Of a stretch of DNA of 64,000 nucleotides, positions 40,814-48,156 are shown one piece after another. The notes beneath the pieces were generated by a model. That model ran no database searches. It had not been told where the DNA came from and worked only from the letters and a program-made list of their open reading frames with translations. The stretch covers positions 54,012-118,011 of the IMG/VR virus record IMGVR_UViG_3300047546_001659; one strand, 5' to 3'. The position numbers were made by a program, and so were the translations under genes. Each line of letters opens with the position of its first letter. Position 1 is the first letter of the stretch. This DNA comes from a virus.

Positions 40814-42183
40814 TATGGTCTTCCCAATGATAAAATTTTATCTTGCTTTGTTTTCTTATAATCGTTAAGCTTATCTAAATAGCCTGCATTACGAAGATCC
40901 TTAAATATCAAGTTACCAAAAGCAAACTCACCATCTTTTGCAATTGAATCACCACGCATCTTTTTAATTTTATCTTTTAATATGTCAATAGAGTCATCAC
41001 TAGCATTATCAGCAATCATCTTATCAATCATATCTTTATAAAACTGAACTTTTTTCTGTAAATGGTAATCATCTTCAAAATGAAGATCTAGCATTTGAGG
41101 ACGAGCTAACCATCTATTTTGAATAAGAGAATATACGCCCTGATTTGAATGAGGTTTCTCATCAATATCTTGTGCATAAAGTTCTACTGGATAACCATAT
41201 ATTGAAATATCCGGATGTTGTAATGTCCAAAGAATTTTCTTATCTTGAAGATATTCATCTACAAATGCACGATCCGGATTGATAGCAGATCTTGACATTA
41301 CAATATGAAGATCAATATCTGAATTTGGTGTGTAATTATAATTTACATTACCACCCGTAATTACAACATCGTGTATAAGACTTGGTGGTATTTTTGTAAA
41401 GGCTACCCACGCATCAGCAATTTGTAAAAGCTTATCTCGTACCTGATCTTTTAAAGAATTAGTAGCATCCCATAATTTTGAATTTAATTCTTTATGATAT
41501 TGTAATGTAGTATCTTCTTTTAGATAAGATTCTACTTTATTCTGTACAGTAATAATTTCAGTTTTACTTTTACCATCAGAGCCCGATTTTTTAGTATTTA
41601 ATGGTAAAGCATTTTGTGAACCCTGTACAATAGCTTGTTCGGCCTGTGAAATTTGTTTTGCTCTTTTAATATAAGCAAGAATGGGCTGTGATGTTTGTTT
41701 AGATTTTTTTTGGTGTTTTCTTTGTACTGCTGGTGATATACCGGGTTCACCCTTCCAGGATCCGGGAGGCTCACCGATACCAGCTATAGCCCCACCTCCT
41801 GCAGCATTAACAGGAATATCTTCGTTTAAATTTAATAGGTTATCATAAATGATATTAAATTCTTGCTCTACTATATTTTCAATTTCTTCCATAGATGCAT
41901 CTTCATGAATAGGCTTTGATCTTAACAATAAGACAGTTGCAGCAATTGTTCCAAGCCTTGAAGCACCACCAGGAATTTTAGCTAAAAGCTTCTTTAAATT
42001 TATCACCATAATATCAAATAACCCAAGAATTTTTCTTTCTTCGGGTGAAAATTTACTTCTGTCTTTTAAAAAATTACCTTTGTCATCTATAAGATTGTAC
42101 TTATAGGCCGGCATTTGATTAAATGGAGTAGTAAGTTTTTTAATAAATTGATAAGTTAAAACCGTATCAAAGATACCAGCCAT
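40813..42183 (-). CDS. Head-associated protein with a pol-beta-type nucleotidyltransferase domain
   Basis: 456 residues. Residues 105-150 hold 'FNIIYDNLLNLNEDIPVNAA' and 'GGGAIAGIGEPPGSWKGEPG', a linker type I recall from head proteins of T4-like marine phages. Residues 270-330 give 'VVITGGNVNYNY' (Gly277-Gly278), 'NSDIDLHIVM' (Asp289, Asp291) and 'YPVELYA' (third carboxylate), the minimal pol-beta nucleotidyltransferase pattern. The C-terminus 'FAFGNLIFKDLRNAGYLDKL' is conserved-looking. It may be a virion-carried nucleotidyltransferase; substrate unknown. Confidence 0.65.
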   Translation of the reverse strand: MAGIFDTVLTYQFIKKLTTPFNQMPAYKYNLIDDKGNFLKDRSKFSPEERKILGLFDIMVINLKKLLAKIPGGASRLGTIAATVLLLRSKPIHEDASMEEIENIVEQEFNIIYDNLLNLNEDIPVNAAGGGAIAGIGEPPGSWKGEPGISPAVQRKHQKKSKQTSQPILAYIKRAKQISQAEQAIVQGSQNALPLNTKKSGSDGKSKTEIITVQNKVESYLKEDTTLQYHKELNSKLWDATNSLKDQVRDKLLQIADAWVAFTKIPPSLIHDVVITGGNVNYNYTPNSDIDLHIVMSRSAINPDRAFVDEYLQDKKILWTLQHPDISIYGYPVELYAQDIDEKPHSNQGVYSLIQNRWLARPQMLDLHFEDDYHLQKKVQFYKDMIDKMIADNASDDSIDILKDKIKKMRGDSIAKDGEFAFGNLIFKDLRNAGYLDKLNDYKKTKQDKILSLGRP

Positions 42184-42572
42184 TAGATTTTCCTCAATTC
42201 TAATAGTATTTTTATGTCTTCTTGAATATCTTTAATATTTATGGTTCTGTTTTCTATCCCTATATTTTCAACTTTTTCTGGTAGAATACCCAGAAATGAT
42301 AGGAATGATTTAAGTTGAGATTCCATGCCTTTACATTTTAAAAACAGCATTTTTGTAGTTGCATGGGCACCAAATACATTATTTAATATAATAATATGAT
42401 TTAAAATTAAACGTTCTTTTAAATCACCCTCTTCAAGATAGCGATTTAATAATCTCTTGATATATTTGAATCTTTTTAAATCATCATAAAATTCTACAGT
42501 ATCATAACACTGGGGATTATCATAATGTTTAGCAGCATATAATAAAAAATTAAATTCGTCTACTTTATCCAT
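42183..42572 (-). CDS. Conserved T4-like protein, unknown function
   Basis: 129 residues: 'EFNFLLYAAKHYDNPQCYDT', 'FYDDLKRFKYIKRLLNRY', 'DLKERLILNHIIILNNVFGA'. I recall this as a conserved small protein of T4-like marine phages. All-helical, no known role. One-base overlap with the NTase gene. Confidence 0.75.
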   Translation of the reverse strand: MDKVDEFNFLLYAAKHYDNPQCYDTVEFYDDLKRFKYIKRLLNRYLEEGDLKERLILNHIIILNNVFGAHATTKMLFLKCKGMESQLKSFLSFLGILPEKVENIGIENRTINIKDIQEDIKILLELRKI

Positions 42573-42581
42573 ATCACAACA

Positions 42582-43910
42582 TTATACTAAACTACTATAG
42601 GGTACGTGTTTACTTGAAATTTCTGATGGTGTTAATACACCACTCCAAATATTTATATCCTTAATAGTACTATCAAAATAATCAGTAGAATCCCATCTAC
42701 GTGAAATTCTAATACCTGCATTATCAGATGATGCAGTTCCTGGTGCGGTAGTATTAGATACTAAAACACCATCTAAGTATACTCTAAGTTCTTTTGTTGG
42801 ACCGTAGAATGTACAGACAACATCATACCAAGTATTAGCAACAGGTGAAGTTTTTGCGGATAGGACATTCCAATAACCTGCATTACTATCAAAGAATCCT
42901 GCATCTAATTGATTATTACCATTTACATAACCAATAGCATAATTAATTTTTGTACCTGTTCCAGGCCAATTTTCAGTAATTAAGCATGGAGCTATAGATT
43001 GATTTGCTGTTTGTACTTGGAATACACCTTGGATAGTATAACTGGATAATGGTGAGAGACTATTTCCAGCTCCTGTATCACCCCATTCGGAATTAGCAGC
43101 TCTAAATCTAATCTGACCACCGTTAGTATTACTATAAACTGGATTGTTATATATTGTAAATGCTTTACTACTTATTAAATCTGTCCAAGTGCCGTTACTT
43201 GTATATGTGTTAGCATGTAATGCAAATACTTGTTGTGCTTGATATTTACTCTTTGTAGAGTTGTATCTAGATGAAGTGCTAGTTGTAGCACCATATATTG
43301 GTTCAATATAACCTTGATAACGATTTGAGGTAAACATAGCAGTAACACTATTGAATCCAATTGCAATATATGAAGCTCCTGGACCAGATCTTGTTATACC
43401 TGTAGCTGTTACTGCAGTTCCGCCATTAACTTCTAGACCTAATGTACCGCTGTTAAAATAAAAGTAAATATGATTCCATGCATTTAATGTCACTTTATCA
43501 GTAGATACTATACTTGAAATGTTACCACCATTCCATGTTCCGGCATAGATGTGACCGTCATTGTCGATCTCCATCATATTATAATAATAACCAGGTGATG
43601 CATTATTATCCATTTCAGTTAGAATAGCAACGCCAAGACTAGTTGGATATATCCAAAAATCTAACCAAAAATTTGTAACTGCACCTAATGTGGGTGTGGT
43701 TTGATATCCTCCACCAGTAAATCTTGTCGTGCTGGCAGTTGTTTCATTAGAAAAATTGTAAGATAATGTATTAATACTACCTGGTGTACCTTCTGCATAG
43801 TAATAATTATTTGGAGAACTATTCCAATAAAAACTTCCAACTGGTGAAAGAGAAGGTGCACCACCACTAAGAAATGAAGTACCTATGATTGATTGTGCTA
43901 AACCAACCAT
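42582..43910 (-). CDS. LamG/concanavalin-like domain virion protein (fibre or adhesin)
   Basis: 442 residues. Two beta-sandwich regions are likely: about 75-190 ('FWLDFWIYPTSLGVAILTE', 'NAWNHIYFYFNSGTLGLEVN') and 265-430 ('SSYTIQGVFQV', 'NTWYDVVCTFYGPTKELRVY', 'STIKDINIWSGVLTPSEIS'). These are LamG-3-type features, used for sugar binding. The end 'SSKHVPYSSLV' is normal for such proteins. One-base overlap with the fibre gene upstream. Probably helps bind the host surface. Confidence 0.8.
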   Translation of the reverse strand: MVGLAQSIIGTSFLSGGAPSLSPVGSFYWNSSPNNYYYAEGTPGSINTLSYNFSNETTASTTRFTGGGYQTTPTLGAVTNFWLDFWIYPTSLGVAILTEMDNNASPGYYYNMMEIDNDGHIYAGTWNGGNISSIVSTDKVTLNAWNHIYFYFNSGTLGLEVNGGTAVTATGITRSGPGASYIAIGFNSVTAMFTSNRYQGYIEPIYGATTSTSSRYNSTKSKYQAQQVFALHANTYTSNGTWTDLISSKAFTIYNNPVYSNTNGGQIRFRAANSEWGDTGAGNSLSPLSSYTIQGVFQVQTANQSIAPCLITENWPGTGTKINYAIGYVNGNNQLDAGFFDSNAGYWNVLSAKTSPVANTWYDVVCTFYGPTKELRVYLDGVLVSNTTAPGTASSDNAGIRISRRWDSTDYFDSTIKDINIWSGVLTPSEISSKHVPYSSLV

Positions 43911-46144
43911 CAGTCAATAGCCAAACCGGCTCCAGACAGCATCCACTTATCTGTGCCTATCTTTAATAGGGTAGCCATAGAGTTATTTGGAATGTAGAAA
44001 GAAGTACTTGTCTGATTATATCCGGCACCCCATACTTCAGTAGTCATACCATCTACTGGATAAATGTAGGTCCAACCATTTCCACTAACTATAGTGATTG
44101 TAGTTCCTATTTCAAATGGGACTGATGCATCAGTAGGCACTTCAACACCATAACCATCACCATCGTTTTTGTAGATATGTTTACCAGCATCTGAAAGAGT
44201 TAGGGTGTAATTATTAAATCCACTTTGTAGATTCTGAGGTATTGATTTGATTACTGATACACCGTCAGAATTTTTAATATCACCGTTTGCTGGTAGAGTT
44301 ATATTACCTGATTCTAAAGTCCATTGGTAATTAGTTGCAGTATTTACATTATATGTGTATAACTGAATTTGACCTATACCATCTACATCATTACCACCAG
44401 TAAATGTTACTGCAGACTGCCATGTATTAGAAGCAGCAGTCTTATAAACAACTGATATTGGTAACCCTGATGGGCCATTGCTCAATCCAGACCAACCCAT
44501 TCCTTCTGGACCAAGAGTACCACCAGCTGGGATGTGAAAATAACCGTCCTCTTTAAATGCCCAAACGTTTGTGTTTGATTGAATTGAAATATCGCTGCTA
44601 GAATAAATGGAAGAAATAGCAGGACTTGCATTTAATGGAACTGCAGGAAGTGTAAGAGTGCCTGAACTTTCAAAAGCCCAAGTGTATGTTCCAGAATTAA
44701 TAGAGAATGATGAATTACCATACAATTCTGCTCTTATATCATTACCATACTGACCACCACCATTATTTGCACCACCTGCACCATATACTCTGAAGTTAGT
44801 TGCACCATAATCACCTAATGTGACTGCACCTCCTGTACCACCTTCATACAAATGTATATCATAGTCACCAGTTGGTTTAATTATTAATTCATTTATCCAA
44901 GAGTTATTAGGTTTAATACTTAGAGAAATATTATCATGGGGTCTAAACTGATAATTCCAGTTTATACCTAAAGTGTTATCGGTACCATAATATTGTATTG
45001 TACCATTTGAGTAGTGATACATGTTAGAATAACTAGCGGCATTCTGAACATATTGGCCAACTTCTGCATAACCTGTGGATTGATAAGTCCACATCCATGC
45101 TTGATCATCACCACCTCCATCACCATCAGTAGTAGATGACATCTCTGCTAAATTAATTGAATATAAATCGAAATACGGTGTTGTAGAATGTATATCTGAA
45201 TTAACTGTAATACCATAAGAATTAACAGTCATTCTTACATTTTCAGCATTAGTATTACCAGCTACAAACTTAATAGTATTATCCGTTTGCGGACCTATAA
45301 CAAGGTCTCCGCCTGTATTATAAAGATAGGCATCGTTAGGACCCCATACGTTACCGTATGTTGTATCTGTATAGTTTGAACTATTGATACCCATATCAAT
45401 AAATGGGCCAGTACCCTCACCATAATTGCCCTGATCATTATAAACAACAAGATCCCCAGATGCGTTATTGGCATTAGAAGTGTTCTTTAAAACAACTTGA
45501 TGATAAGAATTTGCTGAAGTTAAAAATACAGGTGAGTTAGAAAGTCCACCCAAACTTCTATAATAATTTCCATCATGAATCCAAGATTCAGTATCACCAG
45601 AATACTGAATATGATAAGAACTGACTTGTGTTCCAAGATGAGGATCTTCAATGAGACCTGTGTTATCAGTTGTATTAACTATTACTGGATATTGGCCATT
45701 ACCACTATCAATATTTCTAATAGTATACACTTTACCTACTGGCACATTACCAGGAAGTGTAATTGTGATAGGTTGATATAAAGTAGCAGGAACAACTAGA
45801 AGAACACTATCATCAATTGTTGCTGTGTAATCTGTTGTTAAATAGATAGCTCCAAGCGCACGTACATCTGGATTATATTTCCAATTAGCATTGCCTGTGT
45901 TATTTGCAACTAATATTTTACCAGCGGTAGCCCCAGCTGGTAAACCGCCACCAACACCCGCTGAACCAGTATAACCTGCACCAACAGATCCTGTGTAGCC
46001 TCTTAATTGTGAGCCTACAGAAGAAATAAAGTTATTTACAGTAATTTTATTAGTAGAGGGTAATCCGCTAGGATCATGAACAACCATCAATAGGTCATTA
46101 TTAGCAACCGATGTAATGGCATTTAATTCAGAAATCTTAGGCAT
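43910..46144 (-). CDS. Tail fibre-like protein with short collagen-like segment
   Basis: 744 residues. 'MPKISELNAITSVANNDLLM' then 'SVGSQLRGYTGSVGAGYTGS' (G-Y-T-G-S repeats) is the usual N-terminal part of marine T4-like fibre proteins. The middle repeats Gly/Asn/Tyr beta strands, and the C-terminus 'ATLLKIGTDKWMLSGAGL' closes a domain. No chaperone or peptidase domain is visible. Confidence 0.75.
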   Translation of the reverse strand: MPKISELNAITSVANNDLLMVVHDPSGLPSTNKITVNNFISSVGSQLRGYTGSVGAGYTGSAGVGGGLPAGATAGKILVANNTGNANWKYNPDVRALGAIYLTTDYTATIDDSVLLVVPATLYQPITITLPGNVPVGKVYTIRNIDSGNGQYPVIVNTTDNTGLIEDPHLGTQVSSYHIQYSGDTESWIHDGNYYRSLGGLSNSPVFLTSANSYHQVVLKNTSNANNASGDLVVYNDQGNYGEGTGPFIDMGINSSNYTDTTYGNVWGPNDAYLYNTGGDLVIGPQTDNTIKFVAGNTNAENVRMTVNSYGITVNSDIHSTTPYFDLYSINLAEMSSTTDGDGGGDDQAWMWTYQSTGYAEVGQYVQNAASYSNMYHYSNGTIQYYGTDNTLGINWNYQFRPHDNISLSIKPNNSWINELIIKPTGDYDIHLYEGGTGGAVTLGDYGATNFRVYGAGGANNGGGQYGNDIRAELYGNSSFSINSGTYTWAFESSGTLTLPAVPLNASPAISSIYSSSDISIQSNTNVWAFKEDGYFHIPAGGTLGPEGMGWSGLSNGPSGLPISVVYKTAASNTWQSAVTFTGGNDVDGIGQIQLYTYNVNTATNYQWTLESGNITLPANGDIKNSDGVSVIKSIPQNLQSGFNNYTLTLSDAGKHIYKNDGDGYGVEVPTDASVPFEIGTTITIVSGNGWTYIYPVDGMTTEVWGAGYNQTSTSFYIPNNSMATLLKIGTDKWMLSGAGLAID

Positions 46145-46172
46145 TATTACCCTCTACTTATTTTTTTAATTA

Positions 46173-46658
46173 TCAGGAATTAGGAAATACTGTATTTTCA
46201 GCATCACCTGAAATTGTACCAGTGGCAACAAGTGTTTCAAATTGAACACGACCTGCACGGCCACCTGAGCCAACCTTACGAAGAACCCAACCAGAATGGG
46301 CAACTTTTTTACCGTTTCCAGCAACTCCAGCTTCAGTTGTATCAACACCAAAAATATTATTTGATGATTCACCAGTTGCATGTGAATATGCAACATACTT
46401 AGGCTTTTCACTTAAAATATAAGTGTTGCCAGCACCAACGGCGGCAATAGATCCACCATTTGTACCTGATCCTACTGTAGCTGATGTATTATTAGCAATA
46501 GCAGTAATAACGTAGTCAACATTTGCTGCAGTAATAAAATTACCTACAGCTGCTTGCGTTGTAAATAGAGTACCTGTTCCAGTTACAGCACCTGCAGTAT
46601 TAATTGCAATAGTTCCACTATTTGCATTTTTATTATCTTTATTTCCCCAAAGTGACAT
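46173..46658 (-). CDS. Conserved virion structural protein
   Basis: 161 residues. 'MSLWGNKDNKNANSGTIAIN', 'GTGTLFTTQAAVGNFI', 'EKPKYVAYSHATGE', 'HSGWVLRKVGSGGRAGRVQF' and 'SISGDAE'-like end match a small virion protein of T4-like marine phages (tail fibre or head decoration in different annotations). Its own late element CATAAATA at 46699-46706. Confidence 0.75.
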   Translation of the reverse strand: MSLWGNKDNKNANSGTIAINTAGAVTGTGTLFTTQAAVGNFITAANVDYVITAIANNTSATVGSGTNGGSIAAVGAGNTYILSEKPKYVAYSHATGESSNNIFGVDTTEAGVAGNGKKVAHSGWVLRKVGSGGRAGRVQFETLVATGTISGDAENTVFPNS

Positions 46659-46698
46659 TTTTTTCTCCTTTAAGTAGAATTACAGACTTCTACGTAGG

Positions 46699-46706
46699 TA
46701 TTTATG
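46699..46706 (-). promoter_or_regulatory. Late promoter element CATAAATA
   Basis: Minus strand CATAAATA 40 bases before the ATG of the virion protein at 46658, in the short gap after the Dps gene. Confidence 0.5.
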
Positions 46707-46711
46707 AAACC

Positions 46712-47146
46712 TTATTGGAGAGTAGATCTTAACATCCAAGCGTGTTTTTTATGAATATCAATACGATCTTGCAAGAAATTAGCTAACCCATGCTCAGAAT
46801 TTTGTTCTGCTGAAAGATAAGCCTGAGTTAAAGCATCTAATACTTTATCATTATCCTGAATAGAAATTGATATCATTTGTTCTGCAGGAACCACATCAAT
46901 TTGATCTTTAATCAATGTCATGTCCATAAAACGAGAAAGAGAACCGGGAGCAAATCCTTTTACAGATCTAATGTGTTCTGCAATATCATCATTGGCTTCC
47001 CATACTTCTGTATAAAGCTTTTCAAAAAATTCATGATATTGAGGGAAATTAGGTCCTGTAACATTCCAGTGAAAGAAATGTAATTTTAAGTAAAAAGAAA
47101 AATTAGTTGCTAATAACACTTTAAGTTTTTCTAATAGTTGTTCCAT
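46712..47146 (-). CDS. dps: Dps/ferritin-like DNA-protection protein
   Basis: 144 residues. 'SFYLKLHFFHWNVTGPNFPQ' with His and Trp of the ferroxidase site, 'EVWEANDDIAEHIRSVKG' (Asp and Glu ligands) and 'EHGLANFLQDRIDIHKKHAW' fit Dps. Dps shells store iron and shield DNA from hydroxyl radicals. It lacks the long basic N-terminal tail of E. coli Dps. Among late head genes it may be packed in the virion or protect phage DNA; that is inference. Confidence 0.88.
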   Translation of the reverse strand: MEQLLEKLKVLLATNFSFYLKLHFFHWNVTGPNFPQYHEFFEKLYTEVWEANDDIAEHIRSVKGFAPGSLSRFMDMTLIKDQIDVVPAEQMISISIQDNDKVLDALTQAYLSAEQNSEHGLANFLQDRIDIHKKHAWMLRSTLQ

Positions 47147-47328
47147 TATTCGTCTCCGCTTCCAGCTGCGCCACCACCGCTGCCGCCGCCTGAGCTAGCA
47201 CTTTTTCCGGGATAGGCTGTATGTATTTTCATATCAGATCCTCTATAAGGGATCTTCTTTAATTTAATTAATTTACCATTAGGATCTCTAACAGCTAATT
47301 CTTCTATATGTTGTTTAAAGGTTTTCAT
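47146..47328 (-). CDS. Small protein with a capsid-targeting-like N-terminus
   Basis: 60 residues. 'MKTFKQHIEELAVRDPNGKL' resembles T4 capsid-targeting peptides (such as MKTYQEFI.E). The rest is basic and then Gly/Ser-rich ('ASSGGGSGGGAAGSGDE'). TTA/ATG overlaps with both neighbours. Could be an internal head peptide. Confidence 0.6.
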   Translation of the reverse strand: MKTFKQHIEELAVRDPNGKLIKLKKIPYRGSDMKIHTAYPGKSASSGGGSGGGAAGSGDE

Positions 47329-47636
47329 ATCTCTTCAACTTTAATTTTTAAATGACCTTGGCCTTTGATTACTCTATGAAACTCTTCAGGGGGAATATTG
47401 ATTCGTGTTCCTGTTTTTATATCAAAAGGCAATTCGTTATCAAATTGAAATTGCCAATCATCTCCACAATCAATGACTTCAACCACCCTATATTTTTTAT
47501 CTCTATGCCAAATCAGATCACCCGATTCAACATTTTCTTCAAATACTCTGCTAAAAGTATTTTCAGATATTCTTATATCCAAATATGGATTACCAGTAGA
47601 AACTGCCGCCACCTGAAAGCCCCAATGATTTAGCAT
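47325..47636 (-). CDS. Conserved phage cupin-like small protein
   Basis: About 103 residues from ATG 47636; a GTG at 47612 behind GGGG is also possible, while 47735 would overlap the next gene by 146 bases. 'NPYLDIRISENTFSRVFEEN', 'DLIWHRDKKYRVVEVID', 'WQFQFDNELPFDIKTGTRIN' and 'IPPEEFHRVIKGQG' match a conserved protein of T4-like marine phages. 'IWHRD' and 'FHR' could bind metal as in cupins. Function unknown. Confidence 0.65.
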   Translation of the reverse strand: MLNHWGFQVAAVSTGNPYLDIRISENTFSRVFEENVESGDLIWHRDKKYRVVEVIDCGDDWQFQFDNELPFDIKTGTRINIPPEEFHRVIKGQGHLKIKVEEI

Positions 47637-48156
47637 AACGAGGAAGATTACATGACCAGTAAGCCGCTGATGTTCTATCTTTTTGAAGATGACATTGATG
47701 ACGTGCTGCAAAAGATTTACGAGCTTCAGGATCATTCATCTTTACTGAGAGAGTACCACCGCCTGCTGCACCACCCTTATCACCAAATGTTACTTTCTTA
47801 ATTCCACCATCTGGTTTACGAACATATACATAGAATTTCTTTGGACCACCTCTTTTTGGTTTTCCGATAGGAGGATTCTTTTCATCCTCCTCTTCTAACA
47901 TTGGAAAATCAAGAGGAACTTCCTCACCTTCATAAATGTCAAATGAACCAATATCAGTTCTAATTAATTCAATATCACTATAAGATAAATCAATTACTTC
48001 TTCATTATAAAGACGACGAGCTTCATTAATAGAATTGAAATATTCTTTTGAACCATAACGAAAAATATTTTCAGCTAAAGGTATTTTATTTTCTAAATGA
48101 TAAGAAAGGCCTTCATGTATTACTTCTTCATTAAAATGTTCTTTAAATGATTTCAT
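47590..48156 (-). CDS. Head protein candidate with capsid-targeting-like start and conserved C-terminal domain
   Basis: 188 residues. 'MKSFKEHFNEEVIHEGLSYH' is similar to capsid-targeting peptides. Residues about 105-188 ('KKFYVYVRKPDGGIKKVTFG', 'NDPEARKSFAARHQCHLQKD', 'AAYWSCNLPRYAKSLGL') are a domain I recall from many T4-like phages, with conserved 'ARH.C' and 'YWSC' that look like a metal site. 4-base overlap with the polyprotein gene. Function unknown. Confidence 0.7.
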   Translation of the reverse strand: MKSFKEHFNEEVIHEGLSYHLENKIPLAENIFRYGSKEYFNSINEARRLYNEEVIDLSYSDIELIRTDIGSFDIYEGEEVPLDFPMLEEEDEKNPPIGKPKRGGPKKFYVYVRKPDGGIKKVTFGDKGGAAGGGTLSVKMNDPEARKSFAARHQCHLQKDRTSAAYWSCNLPRYAKSLGLSGGGSFYW

